From NCBI RefSeq assembly GCF_900142225.1, contig NZ_FRAD01000004.1:62001-126000 (forward strand): DNA of 64,000 bases, given 5' to 3'. The first letter of the stretch is position 1; each line of letters opens with the position of its first letter. The notes under the pieces are model-generated. The model worked only from the letters and a program-made list of their open reading frames with translations, searched no databases and was not told the origin of the DNA. Positions 43,379 through 51,817 of this stretch are shown one piece after another. Source of the stretch: Hathewaya proteolytica DSM 3090 (GTDB lineage Bacteria > Bacillota > Clostridia > Clostridiales > Clostridiaceae). The translations under genes were made by a program, and so were the position numbers.

Positions 43379-44860
43379 TTGAATACTTTAGATAAAGATC
43401 TTATGTCTATACAAGACGTAAGAAGTTGTATAGCAAGAGCCAAGAAAGCTCAGGAAGAATACAAAAACTTTTCCCAGGAACAAGTAGATAGAATAGTAAA
43501 GGCTGTGGCAGAGGCTGCAGAAGCCCAAGCTATAAAATTGGCAAAGATGGCCAATGAAGAAACTGGTTTTGGTATATGGGAAGATAAGGTTATAAAAAAT
43601 TTATTTGCTAGTAAAATTGTATTTGAAAGCATGAAAGATATGAAAACTGTAGGCATAATAGCTGAGGATCAGGAGAAAAGCACCATGGATGTGGCAGTAC
43701 CTGTAGGTGTTGTGGCTGGTATAATTCCATCTACAAACCCAACTTCTACTACCATATACAAGACTCTTATTTCTCTAAAATCAGGTAATGCCATAGTTGT
43801 ATCACCTCATCCAGGTGCACAAGGATGTATATTGGAAACGGTAAAGATACTTAAAAAGGCTGCGAAAGAAGCTGGGGCACCAGATGGCATTATAGAATGT
43901 ATTTCTATTGCCACACTGCAAGGAACACAAGAGCTTATGAAACATAAGGATACAGCCCTTATACTTGCCACTGGTGGAGAAGCCATGGTAAAGGCGGCCT
44001 ATAGTTCAGGAAATCCAGCCATAGGAGTTGGACCAGGCAATGGCCCTGCATATATAGACAAAAGTGCAGATGTAAAGATGGCAGTAAAGAGAATTTTTCA
44101 TAGCAAGACCTTTGACAATGGTGTAATTTGTGCATCGGAGCAATCCATTGTTATTGAGGAATGTATGAGAGAAAAGGTAATGTTAGAAGTACAAGCTCAA
44201 GGCGGTTACTTCTTAAATAGAGAAGAATCAAAGAAACTTGGCAGCTTTATTTTAAGAGCCAACGGAACAATGAATCCAGCCATAGTTGGAAAAAGCGTAG
44301 AAACATTGGCAAAGCTTGCAGGTCTTGATATACCAAAGGGTATAAGAGTGCTTATTTCTGAAGAAACTACTGTAAGCAAAGATAATCCATACTCCAGGGA
44401 AAAGCTTACCCCAATATTAGCTTTTTATGTGGAGAAGGATATGGAATCAGCTTGTGATAGATGTGTTGAAATTCTAATGAATGAAGGCAAAGGTCATACT
44501 GTAGTTGTTCATTGCGAAGATAAAGATGTCATAAGAAAGTTTGCACTAAAGCAACCAATATCTAGAATGCTTGTAAATACACCAGGAGCTTTAGGTGGTA
44601 TAGGTGGAACAACAAACCTTGTTCCAGCATTAACACTTGGCTGCGGTGCCATAGGTGGAAGTTCAACATCAGCCAACGTTGGTCCAATGGATCTTATAAA
44701 CATTAAAAAAGTTGCCTATGGTATTAGAGAACTTGAGGATATAAGAAAGGCATCTCCTTGCACAATGGAAAGTTGTTCTAAGCCTGTCACAGAAGCTAAG
44801 ATCTCAGATGAATTAATTGAAGCTATTTTAGAAAAACTAATGGAGAAACTTGCAAAATAA
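43379..44860 (+). CDS. eutE: CoA-acylating acetaldehyde dehydrogenase EutE
   Basis: The 493-residue enzyme oxidises acetaldehyde to acetyl-CoA. It shows IPSTNPTSTTIYK, the NAD-binding GVGPGNGPAYIDKSAD and the catalytic Cys in DNGVICASEQS. The start is TTG 43379, four bases after the stop of the preceding gene, with GAAAGGAAG upstream. The C-terminus ends in an amphipathic helix (ISDELIEAILEKLMEKLAK), likely an encapsulation peptide. In enterobacterial EutE the targeting peptide is N-terminal, so this placement is notable. Confidence 0.95.
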   Translation: MNTLDKDLMSIQDVRSCIARAKKAQEEYKNFSQEQVDRIVKAVAEAAEAQAIKLAKMANEETGFGIWEDKVIKNLFASKIVFESMKDMKTVGIIAEDQEKSTMDVAVPVGVVAGIIPSTNPTSTTIYKTLISLKSGNAIVVSPHPGAQGCILETVKILKKAAKEAGAPDGIIECISIATLQGTQELMKHKDTALILATGGEAMVKAAYSSGNPAIGVGPGNGPAYIDKSADVKMAVKRIFHSKTFDNGVICASEQSIVIEECMREKVMLEVQAQGGYFLNREESKKLGSFILRANGTMNPAIVGKSVETLAKLAGLDIPKGIRVLISEETTVSKDNPYSREKLTPILAFYVEKDMESACDRCVEILMNEGKGHTVVVHCEDKDVIRKFALKQPISRMLVNTPGALGGIGGTTNLVPALTLGCGAIGGSSTSANVGPMDLINIKKVAYGIRELEDIRKASPCTMESCSKPVTEAKISDELIEAILEKLMEKLAK

Positions 44861-44919
44861 TTTGCGATTACAAATAAAAATATATAAAATTTTAAATGGA
44901 TTCTTAGGAGGAATAAAAA

Positions 44920-45204
44920 ATGGCAAACATGAATGCATTAGGAATGATTGAAACTAAAGGATTAGTAGGGGCTATAGAAGCTGCTGACGCTATGGTAAAG
45001 GCTGCAAATGTACAACTTATCGGCAAAGAAACAATAGGTGCTGGTCTTGTAACTGTAATGGTAAGAGGAGATGTAGGAGCTGTTAAGGCTGCAACAGATG
45101 CAGGTGCAGCTGCTGCTGAAAGAGTTGGAGAATTAGTATCAGTTCACGTAATTCCAAGACCACATACAGATGTTGAAATAGTATTACCAAAGGTAACTGA
45201 GTAA
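44920..45204 (+). CDS. eutM: EutM major microcompartment shell protein
   Basis: The 94-residue single BMC-domain hexamer begins [20 protein letters not shown] and has the pore region [20 protein letters not shown]. As the smallest canonical tile it is expected to be the main facet component. A strong AGGAGGA site fits high expression. Confidence 0.97.
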   Translation: MANMNALGMIETKGLVGAIEAADAMVKAANVQLIGKETIGAGLVTVMVRGDVGAVKAATDAGAAAAERVGELVSVHVIPRPHTDVEIVLPKVTE

Positions 45205-45239
45205 CAATTGCATAAAATAGTTTAATAATACCTTAAGTT

Positions 45240-45305
45240 AAAGTGGATAGCTTAGTGGCTGAATGTGGTAAAACATCACTGTGTCATCACTTTGCTGTCC
45301 ATTTT
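45240..45305 (+). promoter_or_regulatory. long hairpin between eutM and eutT
   Basis: AAAGTGGATAGC (45240-45251) pairs fully with GCTGTCCATTTT (45294-45305), allowing two G-T pairs. The 42-base interior contains AGTG and CACT and can pair further. It ends 22 bases before the eutT start. No B12 box is present. It may be an RNA-processing or stabilising element separating the abundant shell message from eutT. Confidence 0.5.
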
Positions 45306-45327
45306 GTTTATGATAGGATGTGAAAAT

Positions 45328-46029
45328 ATGGGTGTGTTAACTGAATATAATTTAAGAGCAAAGCTAAAAAATTCCGACATAAAAGAGCTTACAGTGGAGA
45401 AGGGGGTAATAATAACGCCTTCAGCAAAACAATATCTTCAGGAGAGGAATATAAAGCTTACAGTAGGTGAAAAAGCTGACACTTCGGTGGAGGTAAAGAA
45501 GAAGGAAAGTAAACCTTTTAAAAAACCTGAATTCATGACAGCGCTTTATGGAACAGAACTTGCATATAAAGATCACCCTATTATTAAGTTGCGAGGAAAG
45601 CTGGATTCACTTCAGGCAAAGACATTAAGTGCACAAGTAATGGCGCACAAAGCTGGTAAAAGCCATATAACAAAGGATTTGCAGTCTATTTTAGAGTATG
45701 AGCGAAAGATTATGATAGCTGAAATAATGAAGGAAGCTATAGAAGATAATAATGTTATGGGCTATAGCTTTGATGAAATAAGGCTTATGTCTCACAATCC
45801 TAAAAAGTACTTTGGCGTGGATCATATTTGGTATCCAAGCTATGAATATGGAGAGATTTTCGCTGCAGTAAATGAAATAAGAACCCAGGTTAGAGAAGCA
45901 GAAGTTATAGCCATGATGGCACTCAGAAATGGAGAAGAAATTGCAAGGGAGGACATCATAAAAGCTTTGAATAGGCTTAGTAGCTATGTGTATGTTCTAA
46001 TGTGCAAAATTCTCAGTGAAAACAAATAA
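45328..46029 (+). CDS. eutT: EutT corrinoid adenosyltransferase (cysteine-poor Firmicutes class)
   Basis: ATG 45328 follows AGGATGTG and gives the expected start GVLTEYNLRAKL; the frame extending upstream to 45265 runs through the hairpin and lacks homology. Core features are HPIIKLRGKLDSLQAKTLS and SYEYGEIFAAVNEIRTQVREAE. EutT makes adenosylcobalamin for EutBC. The HX11CCX2C metal motif of enterobacterial EutT is absent; only one Cys (near the C-terminus) remains, as in the Listeria-type class that needs no metal. Confidence 0.92.
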   Translation: MGVLTEYNLRAKLKNSDIKELTVEKGVIITPSAKQYLQERNIKLTVGEKADTSVEVKKKESKPFKKPEFMTALYGTELAYKDHPIIKLRGKLDSLQAKTLSAQVMAHKAGKSHITKDLQSILEYERKIMIAEIMKEAIEDNNVMGYSFDEIRLMSHNPKKYFGVDHIWYPSYEYGEIFAAVNEIRTQVREAEVIAMMALRNGEEIAREDIIKALNRLSSYVYVLMCKILSENK

Positions 46030-46065
46030 AAAAGTGGTTAAGCAACAGGTAAGGGTGGTGAAAAC

Positions 46066-46749
46066 ATGAAATCGGAGTATGAAAATAATATAGACTTAAT
46101 AGTGGATGAACTTGTAAAAAGGATAGGTGAAAAATCTAAGTCCCATTGCCATGTATGTGATAATAATAAGGAAGATGAGGACAGTATTCTTGTAGAGGCT
46201 TCTGGTAAGCACGTTCATTTATGCAAAGAGCACGTTGAAATGCTATTTGGTAAGGGATATGAACTAAAACAGGTTAGAGAACTTTCACAGCCAGGACAGT
46301 ACCTTTGCGAAGAAAAAGTAACGGTTATTGGACCTAAGGGAGTTCTTAGTAAAGTGTCAGTGCTTGGGCCTGTAAGAAAAGAAACTCAGGTGGAACTTTC
46401 CCTGACAGATGCAGTAGGTATAGGACTTAAAGCCCCAGTTAGAATGTCAGGAGATATTGAGGGTAGTGAAAGTGCCATATTGGTGGCTGGCAAAAATGTG
46501 GTATCCTTGTCCAAAGGTGTTATAGTTGCCAAAAGACATATACACATGACTCCTGAAGATGCTAAAAAATTTAATGTAGAGGATAAGGAAAAAGTCATGG
46601 TGAGAGTAGGATGTGAGGAAAGAAGCCTTATATTTGACAATGTAATCGTAAGGGTAAGCCCAGATTATAATACAGCCATGCACCTTGATTACGATGAAGC
46701 CAACGGATGTGGTTATTTGAAGAATATGAGAGGGAAAATTGTAAAATAG
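46066..46749 (+). CDS. pduL: microcompartment-targeted phosphotransacylase PduL
   Basis: After an N-terminal amphipathic helix (NNIDLIVDELVKRIGEK) and a Cys/His linker (SHCHVCDNN), the protein has the PduL catalytic domain: EASGKHVHLCKEHVEML, LSQPGQYLCEEKVTVIGP and VAKRHIHMTPEDAKK. It converts acetyl-CoA to acetyl phosphate and recycles CoA in the lumen. The helix is the usual encapsulation peptide and is absent from the paralogue at 13130. It fills the role of EutD. Confidence 0.93.
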   Translation: MKSEYENNIDLIVDELVKRIGEKSKSHCHVCDNNKEDEDSILVEASGKHVHLCKEHVEMLFGKGYELKQVRELSQPGQYLCEEKVTVIGPKGVLSKVSVLGPVRKETQVELSLTDAVGIGLKAPVRMSGDIEGSESAILVAGKNVVSLSKGVIVAKRHIHMTPEDAKKFNVEDKEKVMVRVGCEERSLIFDNVIVRVSPDYNTAMHLDYDEANGCGYLKNMRGKIVK

Positions 46750-46760
46750 CGGGTGATCTT

Positions 46761-47525
46761 GTGGAAAATAAAATATTGACAGACAACAAAGAGTTAATAC
46801 AAAGTGTCACAGACGAAGTGATGAGAAGAGTATTACAACTCCTTAAGGATGAAAATATAAAGAAAAGCAACTGCGACCATAAGGTGTTTTTTCTTAAGCC
46901 AAGGGAACAATACAAAGAAAGAAAAGCAGAGGAGCTTATAGACAAAATCTGCTTACAGAAATTCAATGTTGTCACTAGCTGTGAAAATATAGACCTTAAC
47001 TGTGAACAGTGTGGCCATTGCAAGGAAGCTGTAGAACAGTGTCAGAATTTAGTTGTGTATGGGCTTAGCAATAAAGAACTTGCCAATATTTCCTTGGGAA
47101 TAATAAGCGACTGTAGAGAAATGTATATTTCCCATGCTATACTTAAAGGCAAAAGAATATATGTGATAAACGAAGGTGTTGAGTATAAGGATTATAAAAA
47201 CACTTGCAATCACAATTTCTATAATATGTACGGAACTTATGAAAAAGTCCTTCAATCTTTTGGCGTGGATTTTGTAAACGAAAGTAATCTTTTGAGTGAA
47301 ATTGGAAAAAAGAGAACTGAAGATAAAAAAGTTATAGAAGAAGAAGCAAAAGAAGAAAATAATATTTATGACCTTACTGACAAAAAAGTTATATGTGAAG
47401 GTGAGCTTAAAAAGGCATCATATAGTGGTATCAAATCAGTAAGCATTGATGCAAAGGCGATTTTTACACCACTTGCCATGGACTTTGTGAGAAGAAACAA
47501 AATATCTTTATTGCGTAAATTATGA
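46761..47525 (+). CDS. ethanolamine utilisation protein, TIGR02536-like
   Basis: The start is GTG 46761 shortly after the pduL stop; a longer frame from 46707 would overlap pduL. The N-terminus is a helix (NKELIQSVTDEVMRRVLQLL) like a targeting peptide. A cysteine group follows (CENIDLNCEQCGHCKEAVEQC region, about residue 75-95), then an alpha/beta core (NLVVYGLSNKELANISLG) and a charged linker to a C-terminal strand region. Such proteins recur in Gram-positive eut loci; a flavin- or metal-linked redox role is possible but unproven. Confidence 0.75.
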   Translation: MENKILTDNKELIQSVTDEVMRRVLQLLKDENIKKSNCDHKVFFLKPREQYKERKAEELIDKICLQKFNVVTSCENIDLNCEQCGHCKEAVEQCQNLVVYGLSNKELANISLGIISDCREMYISHAILKGKRIYVINEGVEYKDYKNTCNHNFYNMYGTYEKVLQSFGVDFVNESNLLSEIGKKRTEDKKVIEEEAKEENNIYDLTDKKVICEGELKKASYSGIKSVSIDAKAIFTPLAMDFVRRNKISLLRKL

Positions 47526-47549
47526 TTTAATGTAACTGGAGGCGTTGTT

Positions 47550-47822
47550 ATGTTTATTGGTGAGGTAATTGGAAATGTATGGGCTACAAAAAAAGATGAA
47601 AAACTTGAGGGCTTGAAGTTAATGGTAGTTGTACCTTGTGATTCAGATAAGGACAAAATACACAAATCAGATGCCATAGTTGCAGCAGATATAATAGGTG
47701 CAGGAATTGGCGATAAAGTCCTTATAGCTACGGGCGGAGCAGCTAGAGTTTCCGTTAGAAGAGAAGCTCCCCTAGATGCAGCCATTGTAGGTATAATAGA
47801 CTCTGTAGACATACAGGAATAA
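47550..47822 (+). CDS. eutN: EutN pentameric vertex protein
   Basis: The 90-residue protein has the EutN/CcmL fold: MFIGEVIGNVWATKKDEKLEG, DAIVAADIIGAGIGDKVLIATGGAAR and the C-terminal AIVGIIDSVD. Pentamers cap the vertices of the shell. GGAGG precedes the ATG. Confidence 0.96.
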   Translation: MFIGEVIGNVWATKKDEKLEGLKLMVVVPCDSDKDKIHKSDAIVAADIIGAGIGDKVLIATGGAARVSVRREAPLDAAIVGIIDSVDIQE

Positions 47823-47852
47823 CTTAGAATACAGCATATGGAGGTGAACTAT

Positions 47853-48398
47853 ATGAGGGATGCTTTGGCAATTGTAGAGTTAAGCAGCGTATCAAAGGGA
47901 TATGAAATCGCGGATAGAATGTTAAAGATAGCTGATTTAGATGTGATTATGTGTAAAAGTATCTGTCCAGGTAAATTTCTTATTGCATTAACGGGATATG
48001 TGGCAGATGTGGAAATGGCATTAAATGAAGTAAATCACATAGAAGATAAGCATGTTCTTTCAAATTTTATTATAACTAACCCCCATGAAGATATAATAAA
48101 CAGCATTTCAAAAAAATATATATCGAAAAAAATTAGTAAAGCCATTGGTATTGTTGAACATTCTTCAGTAGCTTATTCCATAAAGTATTTAGACTGTATT
48201 TTGAAATATTGCAACGTAAACCTTGTAAAATTTGTGCCAGGAAACCTGGTAGGTGGAAAAGGTTATTTTATAATCTCCAGTGAACTCAGCAATGTACAAG
48301 AAGCTGTGGATTACGCTTTAAAAAACATAGGAAGAAATAAGCTAATAAATATATCTGTAATTCCAGCTCCTAGCGAAGAATTATTAAAATCTATATAG
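47853..48398 (+). CDS. tandem-BMC shell protein (PduT-like)
   Basis: The start is ATG 47853, seven bases after GGAGGTG. Two BMC domains are fused (residues about 1-85 starting DALAIVELSSVSKGYEIADR; 95-181 starting KAIGIVEHSSVAYSIKYLD). The first has ICPGKFLI at the pore position, where PduT-type trimers carry a Cys that holds a [4Fe-4S] cluster for electron transfer. This supports an electron-conducting or redox pore. It differs from EutL and is an extra facet component. Confidence 0.88.
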   Translation: MRDALAIVELSSVSKGYEIADRMLKIADLDVIMCKSICPGKFLIALTGYVADVEMALNEVNHIEDKHVLSNFIITNPHEDIINSISKKYISKKISKAIGIVEHSSVAYSIKYLDCILKYCNVNLVKFVPGNLVGGKGYFIISSELSNVQEAVDYALKNIGRNKLINISVIPAPSEELLKSI

Positions 48399-48433
48399 AG
48401 ATCTGTGTAAAGATCTGAAAGGTGGTAGCTTTA

Positions 48434-49534
48434 ATGGGTATTAACGATATTATTATTTATATAATGGTTGTGTTCATGGCCTTAGGTGCTTTAGATAAAG
48501 TTATAGGCAACAAATTTGGTTTAGGTGAAAAATTTGACGAGGGCCTTATGGCTATGGGTGCTCTTGCAGCAGCTATGGTGGGTGTAATATGCTTAGCACC
48601 AGTTATTGCAAATGTATTACAACCGGTGGTAACACCTATAGCAAAGTTTTTAGGTGCGGATCCAGCCATGTTTGCAGCGGCAATCCTTGCCAATGACATG
48701 GGAGGATATGAGCTTGCCAAAACTATGGGTACAAATCCAGAAGTGGCAAGATTTGCAGGACTTATTCTTGGAAGTATGATGGGTGCCACAGTAGTGTTCA
48801 GTATACCAGTATCTCTTGGTATAATCAAGAAAGAAGATAGCCCATTCCTTGCAAAGGGTATTTTAGCAGGTATGATAGCTATTCCAGTAGGATGTTTTGT
48901 GGGAGGACTGGTACAGGGACTTCCAGTGGGAACTATCCTTATAAATTTAGTACCAATCATAATTTTTGCAGTTCTAATAGCATTAGGTCTTTGGAAAGCA
49001 CCAAAGGCAATAATAAATGGTTTTATTATATTTGGTAAATGTGTTACAGCAATAATCACAGTGGGTCTTGCCGCAGCTATAATAGAGAAACTAACAGGAT
49101 TAGTAATAATCCCAGGTATGAAGCCAATCGGCGATGGTATATCTGTAGTTGGCGATATCGCTATAGTACTTGCAGGAGCACTTCCACTAGTTTACGTTAT
49201 AACAAAAGTATTCAGCAAACCACTTATGAAAGTTGGTGGACTTTTAGGCATCAATGATGTGGCTGCAGGCGGTATGATAGCAACACTAGCAAACAACATC
49301 CCAATGTTCGGAATGATGAAAGATATGGATGATAGAGGAAAGGTAATAAACGTGGCATTTGCAGTAGGTGCTAGCTTTGTATTAGGTGACCATCTTGGAT
49401 TTACAGCAGGAGTGGACAAGGGTATGATTTCTGCTATGATTATTGCAAAGCTTGTAACAGGTATTGTAGCTGTAGTATTGGCAAGCATTATCACCCCTAA
49501 AAACCCCAAGGTAGAAGCTAGTGCAGAAGCTTAA
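48434..49534 (+). CDS. eutH: ethanolamine transporter EutH
   Basis: The start is ATG 48434 after GGTGGT. The 366-residue protein has about ten or eleven membrane spans and matches EutH: KVIGNKFGLGEKFDEGLMAM, FAAAILANDMGGYELAKTMG, LANNIPMFGMMKDMDDRGK and GDHLGFTAGVDKGMI. It imports protonated ethanolamine, or facilitates diffusion at low external concentration. Confidence 0.95.
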   Translation: MGINDIIIYIMVVFMALGALDKVIGNKFGLGEKFDEGLMAMGALAAAMVGVICLAPVIANVLQPVVTPIAKFLGADPAMFAAAILANDMGGYELAKTMGTNPEVARFAGLILGSMMGATVVFSIPVSLGIIKKEDSPFLAKGILAGMIAIPVGCFVGGLVQGLPVGTILINLVPIIIFAVLIALGLWKAPKAIINGFIIFGKCVTAIITVGLAAAIIEKLTGLVIIPGMKPIGDGISVVGDIAIVLAGALPLVYVITKVFSKPLMKVGGLLGINDVAAGGMIATLANNIPMFGMMKDMDDRGKVINVAFAVGASFVLGDHLGFTAGVDKGMISAMIIAKLVTGIVAVVLASIITPKNPKVEASAEA

Positions 49535-49572
49535 TAAATAGACATTGTAGAAAGGTGTGAGGTGAATAACAT

Positions 49573-50040
49573 ATGCAGAATATAGATGAAAAGGCATTAG
49601 AACAGATTATAAGAAGAATAATAGAAGAAAAGCTTGGCAAGTCTGGACAGTGCAAAGGCCAAGATGAAATGGTGAGACAGATAGATCCAAGTGGCATCAT
49701 GGCAGTTCGGACAAACACAGTAAAGGTGGAGAAATTCGATACAGGCAAAGAAAGCGACCAAGTATATCTAAAAGATGTATTTTCAACAGAAGAAAGTCCA
49801 CGTCTTGGCTGTGGAGTCATGGAAATGAAGGAAACAGAATTTGACTGGACACTTAAATATGATGAAGTTGATTACATCATCGAAGGAACCCTTGAAATTG
49901 AGATAGATGGCAGAAGAGTTGTGGGAAATCAAGGTGACATAATGTTGATTCCTAAAAACAGCAAGATTAAGTTCTGTGCCCCTAATCATGCAAAATTCAT
50001 ATACGTAGTATATCCAGCAAACTGGGCGGAACAACAATAG
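49573..50040 (+). CDS. eutQ: EutQ cupin protein
   Basis: The 155-residue protein begins with a targeting-like helix (DEKALEQIIRRIIEEKLGK) followed by a cupin domain (GVMEMKETEFDWTLKYDEV, GTLEIEIDGRRVVGNQGD). EutQ has been linked to acetate kinase activity in Salmonella and to compartment assembly. It ends the operon at a strong terminator. Confidence 0.93.
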   Translation: MQNIDEKALEQIIRRIIEEKLGKSGQCKGQDEMVRQIDPSGIMAVRTNTVKVEKFDTGKESDQVYLKDVFSTEESPRLGCGVMEMKETEFDWTLKYDEVDYIIEGTLEIEIDGRRVVGNQGDIMLIPKNSKIKFCAPNHAKFIYVVYPANWAEQQ

Positions 50041-50050
50041 AAAAAAAGAA

Positions 50051-50088
50051 GAGACTGTGGATACATAATATCCACAGTCTTTTTACTT
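50051..50088. terminator. bidirectional terminator ending the eut operon
   Basis: GACTGTGGATA (50053-50063) pairs with TATCCACAGTC (50069-50079), then TTTTT; preceded by an A-rich run on the other strand for the convergent transporter. Confidence 0.92.
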
Positions 50089-50089
50089 A

Positions 50090-51028
50090 CTATTTTTCCA
50101 CAGTTTTTATTGTACTATTTTTGTAAATTGCCATGATAAATCTAACCAAAGTGTAAGCAACAAGCACAGTAGCTATAATAGTTTGCACCAGTACCACATA
50201 TTTTAAAACTGGCAGTGGACTTTTCATAGTAGCTAAAGCTTTCATAGATTGCTTTGTAGAAATAGCGCTGATTACAAATGGAAAAGTGAAAGCGGCACAG
50301 CTTGGATAAAATTTAAGCTTTAAAAAGCTTGGCAACTTTACTAACACAACTAAATATATTAAAAGTGATAGTGCTAGTAAACAGTAAATCATGGTGATAT
50401 TTTTTGTTGCAAAGGATTGAGTATAGGCAGCAAGGCAAAGGCTAGCAGGTGCTGTAAATATGCAGAATAATGGTGCTGCTGGCTCTGGAATCGCCTTGAG
50501 TTTCATGTGCCTATATGTGACAACAGGAAGTAAAACAATTAAAGAAGCTAGTCCAAAATAAAAAGACATTCTTCCGATATTTTGCATCTTAAATGCTGGT
50601 GCAGACACTCCCGCTACTGCTATACCAACGTAGACTATGTAGTAGCTAGCAAAAACTTTTTTTATGTCAAATTTCAAAATAAACTTCCATGTGAAGTAAA
50701 GTATAAGGGCACAGTGGAGCCCTATGGCAAAAAACCACAAATACACTGCTAAAGAACCCATATATGGCTTTAAATACACAGAAATAAGCATTAGGCTCAT
50801 AGGAAATGTTCCTGCCACACTGGCCATAATAGGATTTTTCATTTCTTCCTTTATGGAGCTCGGACAGACAACAATTTTAAATATGTATGCTATAGCTAGA
50901 ATCATTGCCATAATGCCCAAGGCAAGCCTTAAACTCTCCGAATAGCTTTGAAGTAAGTTTCCGAGGGCAGCAAGGCCTAAAATAACCCCTGCAAAAGGTA
51001 TTGGAATAGCTTGTATAATTTTTTTCAT
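50090..51028 (-). CDS. TDT-family (TehA/SLAC1-like) transporter
   Basis: The 312-residue protein has ten membrane spans in a repeated hairpin pattern, beginning IPIPFAGVILGLAALGNLLQ, with SVAGTFPMSLMLISVYLKPY and FYPSCAAFTFPFVISAIST as in tellurite-resistance/dicarboxylate (TDT) anion channels. It may export organic acids such as malate, or act as a small-anion channel. GGAGAA precedes the ATG. The C_GCAxxG_C_C gene lies 26 bases upstream, in the same direction. Confidence 0.88.
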   Translation of the reverse strand: MKKIIQAIPIPFAGVILGLAALGNLLQSYSESLRLALGIMAMILAIAYIFKIVVCPSSIKEEMKNPIMASVAGTFPMSLMLISVYLKPYMGSLAVYLWFFAIGLHCALILYFTWKFILKFDIKKVFASYYIVYVGIAVAGVSAPAFKMQNIGRMSFYFGLASLIVLLPVVTYRHMKLKAIPEPAAPLFCIFTAPASLCLAAYTQSFATKNITMIYCLLALSLLIYLVVLVKLPSFLKLKFYPSCAAFTFPFVISAISTKQSMKALATMKSPLPVLKYVVLVQTIIATVLVAYTLVRFIMAIYKNSTIKTVEK

Positions 51029-51054
51029 GGTATTTCTCCTATTTTTATATAAAA

Positions 51055-51528
51055 TTATGCATCAAGATTTGTTAAGCTAAGCTCTCTTATAACTATTTCA
51101 GCTACTTTTGCAGCAACCATGCCAGTGAATCTTATGCACTGTTCTTTGTGCTCGCCAGCACCCATATCAAATTCTTTTGTAAGTATTCTACAACATAGAG
51201 CATTTTTCCCGTTATTTTCTTTGAAATAATCGTGTAATTCCTTTGCAACCGCTAGGTTTTTCTCTACCTTAGGATCTCCCTGCTTTGTACGTCCGAAGAA
51301 AATACCAAGAGCTAAAACGCCACCGGATACAGCGCCACAAAGACATTTTGATCTACCAATACCAACAGGGAAACCAGATGCCATAGCTATAACCTCTTCT
51401 GGAATATCCAATTCGAAGTTGCTTCTTATAGCACTTACTACAGCCTCAGAACAGAAGAAACCACCTCTAAATAATTCTTCAGCATCCTTTCTTATTTTTT
51501 CTACGCTAACTTCTTTTTTAATATTCAT
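51055..51528 (-). CDS. C_GCAxxG_C_C family redox protein
   Basis: The 157-residue protein has conserved cysteines in GGFFCSEAVV, SKCLCGAVSGGVLALG (the signature core), ALCCRILTKEF and KEQCIRFTG. The family is widespread in anaerobes and is thought to act in redox or metal-cluster chemistry. GGAGGT precedes ATG 51528. It leads the two-gene unit with the TDT transporter. Confidence 0.9.
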   Translation of the reverse strand: MNIKKEVSVEKIRKDAEELFRGGFFCSEAVVSAIRSNFELDIPEEVIAMASGFPVGIGRSKCLCGAVSGGVLALGIFFGRTKQGDPKVEKNLAVAKELHDYFKENNGKNALCCRILTKEFDMGAGEHKEQCIRFTGMVAAKVAEIVIRELSLTNLDA

Positions 51529-51817
51529 AACTTCTTACCTCCAATAGTATATTTTGTACACTTACAGTATAAGTAATACTACACCTACATTCAATAAAAA
51601 ATTATATAACATCTATAGATAATACAAATAGAAAGCTTAACTTTTATTGAAAAATACAATACATACTTGTGATGTTAAGAAGTTGATTAAAAGTTAATTA
51701 ATATTATAATTATTATTATAATCTAGTAAAAATTTAAAATTTAATATTAATTTTTTTTTGTAAATGACGATAAAGTAATATATGATTGTGAGATAAAGAT
51801 AACTAGGAGGAATAACT
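51529..51817. promoter_or_regulatory. divergent spacer with SigD-like promoter for the chemotaxis receptor
   Basis: TTAA at 51747-51750, a 15-base gap and GACGATAA at 51766-51773 resemble the flagellar sigma factor consensus TAAA-N15-GCCGATAA. The rest of the spacer is very AT-rich (TAATATTATAATTATTATTA) with no other recognisable element. Confidence 0.4.

Noticed and set aside
45240..45305. Possible adenosylcobalamin riboswitch (EutX-like) before eutT
   Set aside because: No B12 box or other aptamer element is present; only a simple long hairpin is seen.
45265..45327. Upstream extension of EutT that looks like a lipoprotein leader
   Set aside because: The apparent signal ends in a Cys, but it falls in the hairpin between eutM and eutT and lacks a ribosome-binding site. 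EutT is cytosolic and the start at 45328 matches the family.
48457..49059. 200-codon open frame on the minus strand inside eutH
   Set aside because: It is a shadow of the EutH gene: no ribosome-binding site, unnatural composition, and the plus-strand frame is clearly homologous to EutH.
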